From Chitinophagaceae bacterium (lineage in GTDB: Bacteria > Bacteroidota > Bacteroidia > Chitinophagales > Chitinophagaceae), in contig JAEUVB010000021.1 of assembly GCA_016786845.1 (NCBI GenBank), positions 1 to 64,000 on the forward strand: 64,000 bases of DNA, in the 5' to 3' direction. The notes under the pieces are model-generated. The model worked only from the letters and a program-made list of their open reading frames with translations, ran no database searches and was not told the DNA's origin. Shown here in pieces: positions 16,884-24,780 of this stretch. How positions within the stretch are numbered: position 1 is the stretch's first letter; each line of letters starts with the position of its first letter. A program made the position numbers and the translations under genes.

Positions 16884-19232
16884 CTAAAATTCTACTTTGT
16901 AGTTTAGGATTGGGATGATGCCGGTTTGGTAATAGGTTTTCACTTTTGCGCTTTCCACATCGAAATATTGATCATACACATTCTGCCGATTGCTCACATT
17001 TTGAATATCGAGAGAAAGCGTAGAAGTGAGTCGCTTCCGATTCCATTTCATACTGATTCGGATATCTGAACGAAAATAAGCCGGGAGTTTATCTGTGAAT
17101 GCTTTCTCCTGTATGTAAATCGTTTTCCCTTCAGCTTGTGACTTATCCAAATCGATGGGTGTGGTACGATATCCTCCTGCATAGACCGACTTCAAACTGA
17201 GCCCCAAAGTTCGTCTTTGATTCTTAGAAACAAAATCCTTTCCGGCGATGAGGTTCAAGATGGAATTACCATTGTATTTTGTATTGTACCATTGTCCATT
17301 AACTGCTGTATAGTGAGATTGATAAAATGACGTACTGAGGGTATAATAGAAATTCCGATGAAGGTATTTTTCCAAAGAAATTTCTATTCCATAGTTTCGG
17401 CCCCTGCCCAAATTGATCAGGGGTTCGCGGATATAATCGGCCTGAACATTCAATACCGAAAACGAACTTGTATCAAATCGACTCACCGGCACATGGTGAA
17501 GATGCTGATAATATAACTCTGTTTTCAAACGGAGGTAAGGGTTTATACTGTACTGATAAGACAGGACCCAATGATCAGCTTTCGAAAATCCAAGGTTTCT
17601 GTTTGGAAGGGTCATCCGATTTAAGCTATCGAATTGTTGCGTAAAATAGACTCCCCATGATTGCAACTGACTATGCCGGCCATATCCGAAGGATATACTT
17701 TGATTCGAATGAAAATCCCATTTAGCTGAGACTCTGGGCTCAATGGCATAGGTTTGATTATATGCGAGAAACAGGTAATGTATTCCACCACTCAGGATAA
17801 ATTTTTCGGAGGGCTTCCATTGTCCCTGCGAATAGACCTGATAGGTTTGCGTGTGTTGTTTTGCTTTTATCATTTCATGCATGGGCAAAGAGGCAAGCTC
17901 TCTTTGACTTTCCGAAAAGTCAAAGAGAATATAATTCGCCATCAGGCCACTGCGCCACATCAGACGTGGACTGAATCGATAAGTGAACGCTATATTCGTA
18001 TTGACTCTTCGGGTAAGATAAGATTGTTTATACATGGGCAGTGTAACATAGTCGTGCTGAGTAAATGATCGGTCGTAGGCATTCTTCGTTAAGCTATAGC
18101 CTATTGCAGAATTGAGCAAACCTTTTTTTCCAACACCGATTTTATGTGTGATGGCCCATAGTCCGGTATTAGAAATGAATTGATCGCTGTATTGATCACT
18201 TGAACTTTTCCATTTTAAACTGTCAGCCGGCGCATGATAAAATTGATGACTTAATCCACCTAAACTAAACAATGAAAAAGTGCCCATTTCCCTTGTGGGC
18301 AAAACGATATGATAGGATAAGTCTTGAAAATTAGTTGTTGAAGGCGTGAAGTTGAGACCCAATGCAGACAATATACTCAGCGTCGAATATCGGTAATTGA
18401 TCAAATAAGAACCTTTATAATTTTTTGAAAACGGACCTTCAGCGGCTAGATTCAATCCTAGAATTCCTGCTTGTAAAGTATACTCACGATGTTCGTTATT
18501 TCCTTTACGTAATTTCAAATCAAATACACCACTCAAAGCATTACCATATTCTGCAGCGAAGGCTCCGGTTACAAAATCAGAATTGGCCATGAGCTGAGTA
18601 CTTAAAATGGATATACCGCCTCCGCTACTCCCTGCTGAGGCAAAATGGTTGGGATTCGGGATGTCCAGTCCTTCCATACGCCAGAGTAATCCGGTTGGTG
18701 CGTTGCCTCGTATGATGATCTGATTATTGCCATCATCGGCCGATGCTACACCGGGAAAATTGGTGACCATACGAGCCGGATCGTTGACCGATGCTGCATA
18801 TTTTTGGGTTTCTTCCACGGTAAATGAACGCGCACTGACCATGGAAAGTTCATTTAAAGGGCGGTTCTTGATACGGCCGGTTTTGATGACGATATCCTTA
18901 CCCTGTATGATCCTTTCTTCCAGACTGACGGTAAGGACCAATTCTTTTCCGGCATTGATCTGCATGTTTGAAAGGGTTGTTTCCTTGTATCCCATGGCCG
19001 ATACTTTTAGGGTATGTGTTCCCAATGGCACGTGCTCAATTTGAAAATGTCCATTCACATCGCTCACTCCACCGAGCTGAGTGCCTTCTATCTTCACGGT
19101 TGCACCGGCGATGGGTATTTGAAGCACTTTTTCCACGATCGTGCCACGAATGTTTTGAGTATAGGATTGTGAGAAAATAATCAGAGGGCTACTTAGGATC
19201 ATACCCAGTAACAGACAACAAGTCAATTTCAT
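16884..19232 (-). CDS. TonB-dependent outer-membrane receptor, second paralogue
   Basis: Same architecture as the receptor at 8073-10442: signal peptide ending IIFSQS, CarboxypepD_reg-like domain (IRGTIVEKVLQIPIAGATV to LTVSLEER), plug with ARMVTNFPGVASADDGNNQ, IIRGNAPTGLLWRMEG, NPNHFASAG and AEYGNALSGVFDLKLRKG, then a barrel ending IPILNYKVEF. Length 782. The shared plug sequences show recent common ancestry with the first paralogue, but the barrels have clearly diverged, suggesting different ligands. No SusD, and no substrate gene is linked. Upstream on the same strand, 131 bp away, is the STN-protein gene. Confidence 0.92.
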   Translation of the reverse strand: MKLTCCLLLGMILSSPLIIFSQSYTQNIRGTIVEKVLQIPIAGATVKIEGTQLGGVSDVNGHFQIEHVPLGTHTLKVSAMGYKETTLSNMQINAGKELVLTVSLEERIIQGKDIVIKTGRIKNRPLNELSMVSARSFTVEETQKYAASVNDPARMVTNFPGVASADDGNNQIIIRGNAPTGLLWRMEGLDIPNPNHFASAGSSGGGISILSTQLMANSDFVTGAFAAEYGNALSGVFDLKLRKGNNEHREYTLQAGILGLNLAAEGPFSKNYKGSYLINYRYSTLSILSALGLNFTPSTTNFQDLSYHIVLPTREMGTFSLFSLGGLSHQFYHAPADSLKWKSSSDQYSDQFISNTGLWAITHKIGVGKKGLLNSAIGYSLTKNAYDRSFTQHDYVTLPMYKQSYLTRRVNTNIAFTYRFSPRLMWRSGLMANYILFDFSESQRELASLPMHEMIKAKQHTQTYQVYSQGQWKPSEKFILSGGIHYLFLAYNQTYAIEPRVSAKWDFHSNQSISFGYGRHSQLQSWGVYFTQQFDSLNRMTLPNRNLGFSKADHWVLSYQYSINPYLRLKTELYYQHLHHVPVSRFDTSSFSVLNVQADYIREPLINLGRGRNYGIEISLEKYLHRNFYYTLSTSFYQSHYTAVNGQWYNTKYNGNSILNLIAGKDFVSKNQRRTLGLSLKSVYAGGYRTTPIDLDKSQAEGKTIYIQEKAFTDKLPAYFRSDIRISMKWNRKRLTSTLSLDIQNVSNRQNVYDQYFDVESAKVKTYYQTGIIPILNYKVEF

Positions 19233-19362
19233 GGTGCGGGTTTATAGAAAGACAAATTCCAAGACCCATACCCTGAGTGACTAAATAAATTTTTTCTGAA
19301 AATGCCTTATCGGAAGATGAAAAGGAAGGACATGACTTTAAACGATGATCTTGAAAAAATCA

Positions 19363-20616
19363 TCAAGCCGGTCTTTGTTTACGCGGCCAGCGAACTAAAA
19401 ACCCTATATGCCTTTTCTTTCCTCTTGAAATATTGATGAGTCCAATACTGGTTCCCTGTTGTGAATCGGTGATATTGATGAATCCGATTTGAACTCCTTC
19501 TATACTTTTGGCCTTATTGACCAATGTTGCGATCTGCAATCCCTTTACATGTTTTCGAGCCAGATTCACCAAACCTGAAATCTGGGTTCCCTTTACCGTA
19601 TCCTTTGTTTCATTGTATAACGATGAAATTTGAACGCCATCCATTTGTCCGCCAACCAAGTTGAAGAGACCACCAATTTGACAACTCTTCACATCTTTTC
19701 GGTCGATATTGAAGAGTCCGCCTATTTCAATTAAACTCGTACCACCTGCATATCCACCGATTAAATTAATGGATACCCCATTGACCACCTGCGGATTCAT
19801 TTTCCCGTGTGTTCCTATACCAGGCACCAATGAAAACTGCCAGGCACGGGTGGTATAGAATTTTTGCAAATTGAGACTTTGTATTTTTTGCTTTGAAGTA
19901 ATGAACATTTTACTGAGCCAATTTTTCTCCACTTCTTCATTCAAAGAGGCCTCTTGATGTTCTGTCAAAACACCGACCTGAGGTCCATCAAGAGTATCTG
20001 ATTCTTCCAATGAAATGATGGGAGCAGGCTTAGGCACTAGGGCGATGGTCACCTTTTGATTATAGTTTGATACGACTTCAACGGTAGTATCGATATAGTC
20101 AACCTTGCTGACCGAGATAGACGCAGTTTTATATTTATTCTTTAGGCGCAAAGAAAAATATCCCTTCTCATCAGAAAGTGATGAAATGAGATTTTGCTTT
20201 TCATAAATGGTTGCATTCGGAATTTTTTCTCCGGTTTCTTCATCTACGATAAATCCATTGATAAAATAATAATCTGTGGCATTCGGAGATTTGGCCACCA
20301 CACTTGACGTCGATATCGGTTTACGTCGGATAATAATATAATTTCCGCTTTCTTTGAATTCATAGCCGGATGTAAATATCATCCGAAGCACTTCCTGTAC
20401 CGGCTTTTGACTTACGTTTACAGTCACCAGGGAATCCGGTTTGACGACTTTACTGTTATAAGAAAAATAGAAATTTCCTTCATTGCTGATAATGGTGAGT
20501 ACATCTTTCAGGGGTTGTGACTTGGCATGTACCGAAACCGGTTTGCCCAGCAATGACTGTGCCTGAATCAATAAAGGAGAAGAAGACAGTAACAGTATAA
20601 TTAGAATGCGCAGCAT
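19363..20616 (-). CDS. STN-domain and carboxypeptidase-regulatory protein with C-terminal GLxIxGLxN repeats
   Basis: Likely signalling partner of the adjacent FecR/sigma pair. Signal peptide to about 20 (LLIQAQS); STN domain (about 25-100: KPVSVHAKSQPLKDVLTIIS, FYFSYNSKVV, VSQKPVQEVLRMIF, YIIIRRK); CarboxypepD_reg-like sandwich (about 118-195: INGFIVDEETGEKIPNATI). In place of a TonB plug and barrel, residues about 285-405 hold repeats of the form GLFN, GVQISSLYN, GTQISGLVN, GLQIATLVN, GVQIGFIN, GTSIGLIN, like the LA_2272-type surface repeat. The end, RWPRKQRPA, is basic with no barrel-type terminal aromatic. Spaced 6 bp from fecR, third gene of the operon. The family of the tail is my recollection, not proved. 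Confidence 0.8.
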   Translation of the reverse strand: MLRILIILLLSSSPLLIQAQSLLGKPVSVHAKSQPLKDVLTIISNEGNFYFSYNSKVVKPDSLVTVNVSQKPVQEVLRMIFTSGYEFKESGNYIIIRRKPISTSSVVAKSPNATDYYFINGFIVDEETGEKIPNATIYEKQNLISSLSDEKGYFSLRLKNKYKTASISVSKVDYIDTTVEVVSNYNQKVTIALVPKPAPIISLEESDTLDGPQVGVLTEHQEASLNEEVEKNWLSKMFITSKQKIQSLNLQKFYTTRAWQFSLVPGIGTHGKMNPQVVNGVSINLIGGYAGGTSLIEIGGLFNIDRKDVKSCQIGGLFNLVGGQMDGVQISSLYNETKDTVKGTQISGLVNLARKHVKGLQIATLVNKAKSIEGVQIGFINITDSQQGTSIGLINISRGKKRHIGFLVRWPRKQRPA

Positions 20617-20622
20617 AGATGT

Positions 20623-21612
20623 TTACTTAAGAATATATTGATGGCCTTTTTTCTGAATTTGAATATCGAATGTTTCACTGATGACGTCGAGTACACTTTC
20701 CAGCGACTCATTGTCGAAGCTTGTGGTGAGCGTCAGTTTGCGAAGTTCTTTATTGTCAATGATGATGGTGTCGTCGTAAGCTTCATTGAGCACTTCAATC
20801 ACCTTCCACAGCGGGGTATTATCGCATTCAAACTGACGGCTTCGATAGTATTTATAGAGCTTGTCCTTATTTGCTTCTATTTTGATGCTAGAATCACTGT
20901 CATTGATACGAGCCTTTTCATTGGGATGTAAGAGGATCACTTTGTTGAATTTTCGAATTTCCACCAATCCCGTTTCTACCACTACTTCAGTATATTGGTC
21001 AAATGATTTTACATTAAATGAGGTTCCTAAAACTTTAATTTCAACATGATTTTTCGCCTCGATGATAAACGGCTTTTCCTTATTCGGCGAAATGGCAAAA
21101 AAGGCCTCACCTTCCAGAGCCACTCGCCTTTCCTTTCCGACAAATTTTTCCGGACATATCAATTTAGATTTGCGATTGAGGGTAACGATACTTTGATCGG
21201 ACAATGTATCGATTCGGGTCATCTGTTCTGAAAAAATGATCTGCTTGGCTATCGTTGGGTTGTTGGATGGGAGGCCCTTCTGCTCAGGTGTTTGAAAGAA
21301 ACGAATGATTCCAAAAAATACAAGTAAGGTTGCGGCTATACTCAATATAACTGTTCGAAGCATTCGAACATTGTAACGATGTGGTTTCATTCTGGCCTTG
21401 AGTTTTTGCCAAGACACTTCTTCATCAAATTCATGCATCGTCGAGAGCGATTTACTTTCATCCCAGATTCTTTTGAATTGATTAAAGTAAATGCTGTTTT
21501 CCTCTTTTTCCCCGAGCCATGTTTCTACCTTAGCCTTTTCTTCCGGCACACATTCTCCCAACAGGTATTTTACCAGCAAGTCATCGATCATGGAATTGAT
21601 TTCATTGCTCAT
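20623..21612 (-). CDS. FecR-family anti-sigma factor with DUF4974 domain
   Basis: Membrane anti-sigma regulator of cell-surface signalling. The 329-residue protein has a cytoplasmic N-terminus (WLGEKEENSIYFNQFKRIWDES), one membrane helix (about 84-106, MLRTVILSIAATLLVFFGII), the periplasmic FecR domain (LPDQSIVTLNRKS-like segment and GEAFFAISPNKEKPF, FNVKSF, VVVETGLVEI) and the C-terminal DUF4974 (CDNTPLWKVIEVLNEAY to the end), which in this phylum meets the STN domain of the surface protein. It overlaps the sigma gene by 4 bp and is followed after 6 bp by the STN-protein gene. Confidence 0.92.
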   Translation of the reverse strand: MSNEINSMIDDLLVKYLLGECVPEEKAKVETWLGEKEENSIYFNQFKRIWDESKSLSTMHEFDEEVSWQKLKARMKPHRYNVRMLRTVILSIAATLLVFFGIIRFFQTPEQKGLPSNNPTIAKQIIFSEQMTRIDTLSDQSIVTLNRKSKLICPEKFVGKERRVALEGEAFFAISPNKEKPFIIEAKNHVEIKVLGTSFNVKSFDQYTEVVVETGLVEIRKFNKVILLHPNEKARINDSDSSIKIEANKDKLYKYYRSRQFECDNTPLWKVIEVLNEAYDDTIIIDNKELRKLTLTTSFDNESLESVLDVISETFDIQIQKKGHQYILK

Positions 21613-22199
21613 GACAAGAGGTTTTTAAGGTGAAACATAATACCGATGATGATGACCAGGAAGTCGACCAATTTGAGTCGAAGCAATTTGAGTGCTTTAC
21701 CCATATGGGTTTCAACGGTTTTTTCGGAGATACTCAGCTTGGCTGCGATTTCGCGATATTTCAATTCTTCGAAACGGCTGAGTTGAAATACCGTTCTGCA
21801 TTGCTCAGGCAATTCATTCAAAGCTTTCCTTAACCGATCTTCGAGGTTGCTGTGTTGCACCTTTGCGACAGGTGATTCAGCCTGTGTATTTTTCATGACA
21901 TACTGAGTATGATTTTGATAATTAGATTTTATTTTTTCATGTTTGATCAGATTGAGGCTATCAAAATAAACTGCTTTATAGAGGTAGGCTTTCAATGAAG
22001 TTTGAATGTCAATTTTTTCCTTTCGCTCCCAAAGTTTGAGAAATATTTGCTGAACGATTTCCTCTCCCGCTATTTCGTCTTTCAGTATGGTACAGGCATA
22101 GGCATGCAAGGGTTTGAAATAGGTCTTATACACCTTTTCATAAACCTGTATATCGCCTTTACTTAAGGCCTGTGCAAGCTGTATATCGTTTAGTTCCAA
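21609..22199 (-). CDS. ECF RNA polymerase sigma factor (Bacteroidota FecI-like)
   Basis: Sigma-70 family factor of the extracytoplasmic-function type. Region 2 is at about residues 20-85 (YFKPLHAYACTILKDEIAGEEIVQQIFLKLWERK) and region 4 at about 120-180 (LNELPEQCRTVFQLSRFEELKYREIAAKL and ISEKTVETHMGKALKLLR). The C-terminus is hydrophobic (FLVIIIGIMF), as often in this group. No ATG is available: the first plausible start is TTG 22199, giving MELNDIQLAQALSKGD. First gene of the sigma/FecR/STN operon with 4-bp overlap. Probable targets are its own operon; this is inferred from the family. Confidence 0.9.
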   Translation of the reverse strand: MELNDIQLAQALSKGDIQVYEKVYKTYFKPLHAYACTILKDEIAGEEIVQQIFLKLWERKEKIDIQTSLKAYLYKAVYFDSLNLIKHEKIKSNYQNHTQYVMKNTQAESPVAKVQHSNLEDRLRKALNELPEQCRTVFQLSRFEELKYREIAAKLSISEKTVETHMGKALKLLRLKLVDFLVIIIGIMFHLKNLLS

Positions 22200-22252
22200 A
22201 CTGTAAAAATACTGCTTCCCTTGTTCATCAGACAGGATTGAAGCGAAGCGAT

Positions 22253-22969
22253 TTAATTGATATGTATTATTTTACCGGATCCGCTGATTTGTGATGTAAT
22301 CACAGGACTCCCTTTATAATAGACATTGCCACTTCCTGAAATGGTCGCATCCAAACTCGATACAGCATGCACTTTAGTATTTCCGGAACCACTGGTATTG
22401 GTTATGACTGTTGTAGCCGGCACATCCTGCAGGTTGAGATCGCCACTTCCGCTGATTCTGCAACCAATAGATGATGAAGTTCCGCTGAGCACATCAATTC
22501 TGCCTGAACCGCTGATATTGGCATCTATGGAAGATGCAGTCAGTGCCGGGATATTCATTTTACCTGACCCACTGATATTCAGTTTAAGATTATCAGTTTG
22601 CAAGTTAGTCATGCAATAAATGCTACCCGATCCGCTAATATTTAAGGAATGCACATTGGGGCATGAAATTCTGATCGTAATGGGCTCCTTGGATTTGATA
22701 TTATAGGGCGGCTTATATCCTATATTCAGTTCACTTCCGGTCATCGTGGTGCGTATGACTTCCAGAATATTGTGTTGGGCTGAAATTTCTACAGAATAAA
22801 AACTATCCTGCTTCAATTCCACCGTTGCATCCAGACTTAGATTGATTCCATCGAAGTTGGAATGGGTGCGGATTTGTGTTTCGACCGGACCGGTGCCGAC
22901 CAATTTTTTACATGCACTCATGGAAAGAAGCATGCTCAGGGCGATGAGGGCGATTGTGAGTTGTTTCAT
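22253..22969 (-). CDS. Lipoprotein with head GIN (DUF2807) beta-helix domain
   Basis: Surface or periplasmic beta-helical lipoprotein of unknown role. Signal peptide with lipobox LSMSAC (Cys20). After FDGINLSLDATVELKQ, the body is a ladder of ISGSG turns (LNISGSGSIYC, LNISGSGKMN, ANISGSGRID, RISGSGDLN, NTSGSGN, TISGSGNVY, QISGSGKI), one about every 19-21 residues, typical of the head GIN domain. Length 238. It lies 53 bp upstream of the sigma gene on the same strand, so it may be in the same regulatory neighbourhood, but the spacing suggests a separate transcript. Confidence 0.9.
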   Translation of the reverse strand: MKQLTIALIALSMLLSMSACKKLVGTGPVETQIRTHSNFDGINLSLDATVELKQDSFYSVEISAQHNILEVIRTTMTGSELNIGYKPPYNIKSKEPITIRISCPNVHSLNISGSGSIYCMTNLQTDNLKLNISGSGKMNIPALTASSIDANISGSGRIDVLSGTSSSIGCRISGSGDLNLQDVPATTVITNTSGSGNTKVHAVSSLDATISGSGNVYYKGSPVITSQISGSGKIIHIN

Positions 22970-23052
22970 GATGATTCTGTTTTTGAATGTATGTCAGTAT
23001 GACAACCTATATGCAAGTTACCCCTATTTCCTCTGAAAATATTTTTTTCGTT

Positions 23053-23976
23053 TTATCGCGTCGGATATAATCCCTGTTCCAACAATTGCCTCATCAACTC
23101 CTCACTCATTTTTTCTGTGGCTTCAAAGGTATACCCGGCTATATGTGGTGTAATGATGACAGGATAGGATTGGATCTGAGCGAGCAGGTTATTTTCATGA
23201 GAAAGTAGTTCGGGCATCAGTGACTCTTCTTCCAAAACATCGAGACAAGCTCCGGTGATGAGGCCGGATTGTAAGCCCCGTAAAACAGTTGGGGTATGGA
23301 CCACCGCACCTCTTGAAGCGTTCAGGAGGATATGAGAATGCTTCATCGACTTCATCCAGGTGTCATTATAATAATGCCGGGTCTCCTCGGTTAAAGGCAC
23401 ATGAAAGGAAACAATATCGGCACGTTCCATTAATTCATTCAGGCTAACCTCACGGACGATGGAATTTCCAAATCCGGATTTATACTTGTCATAGGCAAGA
23501 ATATTTTGGGTAAAGGCCTGCATTTTCCCGGCAAAAGCAGAACCTGTATGTCCGTAACCGATAATCCCCAGAGTCATATGTTGAAGTTCACGCCCCCGGT
23601 TAGGTTCACGAAGCCAATGACCTTGCCGAATTTCCTGTGCGGATCGGCAAATATGATGTCGCAAACTCAGTAACATACCGGTGAGGTGTTCGGCCACCGC
23701 ATTGGCTATGCCGGCCGGTGAACTAAACACCTGAATGCCCTTCTCTCGACAATATATCTGATCAACAATTTCCAACCCCGACCCCATACGGGCAATCCAC
23801 TTCAAATTTGGATATGATTGTAGTTGTTCTGCCTGCAGATTAAGCTTATTGGATGTTACAATTCCAATGATATTCTCTGAGGAACCCGAAGAAGAAAGAT
23901 CTATCAGAAAATGATCATTCGATAAAAATTTTCGAAATGAATCAGAAATGGGCGCAGCGATCAAAATAGATTTCAC
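23053..23976 (-). CDS. D-isomer-specific 2-hydroxyacid dehydrogenase (SerA/phosphoglycerate dehydrogenase-like)
   Basis: NAD-dependent oxidoreductase acting on a D-2-hydroxyacid. The 307-residue protein has the nucleotide-binding loop GIIGYGHTGSAFAGKM, the substrate Arg in LNASRGAVVHT, the Glu in LDVLEEE and the catalytic His in ITPHIAGYT. Length fits a family member without an ACT domain. The start is GTG at 23976, with TACTTTTG (23988-23981) only 4 nt before it, so the message may be leaderless. It follows rsmA on the same strand by 34 bp. Substrate (3-phosphoglycerate, glyoxylate, pyruvate) cannot be decided. Confidence 0.88.
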   Translation of the reverse strand: MKSILIAAPISDSFRKFLSNDHFLIDLSSSGSSENIIGIVTSNKLNLQAEQLQSYPNLKWIARMGSGLEIVDQIYCREKGIQVFSSPAGIANAVAEHLTGMLLSLRHHICRSAQEIRQGHWLREPNRGRELQHMTLGIIGYGHTGSAFAGKMQAFTQNILAYDKYKSGFGNSIVREVSLNELMERADIVSFHVPLTEETRHYYNDTWMKSMKHSHILLNASRGAVVHTPTVLRGLQSGLITGACLDVLEEESLMPELLSHENNLLAQIQSYPVIITPHIAGYTFEATEKMSEELMRQLLEQGLYPTR

Positions 23977-24010
23977 GCTACAAAAGTAATCTATCTAAGA
24001 ATGTAAGGCC

Positions 24011-24769
24011 TTATACTGAATATAAAGTATGGAATAAATCGGCAATTTCTTTCACACTTAATTGCTCTGCCCTTTTGTCGAATATTTTATCCTGTAATTT
24101 CTCCGGCGGCAATATCGATTTTAAACCATTGCGCAAGGTTTTGCGGCGTTGATTAAATGCTACTTTGACGAAGGATTTAAATTTCTCATAATGGTCGATA
24201 TGGTAAGGATTGTTATTTTTTTTGAGCTGAATCACTGCCGACTTCACTTTGGGTGGTGGCGTAAAGGCTGTTTCGTCCACCTCAAATAAATACGTAACAT
24301 CATAAAAGCATTGCGTCAACACACTCAAAATGCCATAGTTTTTATTGCCATGTATGGACGCAATTCTTTGGGCCACTTCCTTTTGAAACATTCCCGTGGC
24401 TTCATCCACCACATCTCTCCAGTCCAGAATTTTAAATACGATCTGTGTAGAAATATTATATGGAAAGTTTCCAATGAGATGAAAATGACCTTCAAAAGGT
24501 TTCTCGGCATCTAAAATATCATCATGTATGATTTTATCCTTGAGTTCAGGATATTTCTTCATGAGATAGTCCACCTTTTCTTTATCCAGTTCAATACAAC
24601 GAAACTCAGGGATATTCTTTTTAAAGAGATATTTTGTAATGGCGCCGGCCCCCGGACCCACTTCAACGAGTTTGGTACATTGGGTGTTTACAGCTTCAAC
24701 GATTCGCTCACAAATCGATTCATCATGAAGAAAATGTTGACCAAGCGATTTTTTAAGGGTATAATCCAT
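24011..24769 (-). CDS. rsmA: 16S rRNA dimethyladenosine transferase RsmA (KsgA)
   Basis: Dimethylates A1518 and A1519 of 16S rRNA using SAM. The 252-residue protein starts MDYTLKKSLGQHFLHDESIC (the conserved KSLGQHFL leader), then SAM-binding EVGPGAGAITKYL, the acidic loop IELDKEKVDYL and the catalytic motif IGNFPYNIST (NxPY). FTPPPKVKSAVIQL and the C-terminal helical QRRKTLRNGLKS are present. The gene is 11 bp downstream of the parC-type gene on the same strand, so both are likely cotranscribed. Confidence 0.96.
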   Translation of the reverse strand: MDYTLKKSLGQHFLHDESICERIVEAVNTQCTKLVEVGPGAGAITKYLFKKNIPEFRCIELDKEKVDYLMKKYPELKDKIIHDDILDAEKPFEGHFHLIGNFPYNISTQIVFKILDWRDVVDEATGMFQKEVAQRIASIHGNKNYGILSVLTQCFYDVTYLFEVDETAFTPPPKVKSAVIQLKKNNNPYHIDHYEKFKSFVKVAFNQRRKTLRNGLKSILPPEKLQDKIFDKRAEQLSVKEIADLFHTLYSV

Positions 24770-24780
24770 AGGGGTCAGGT

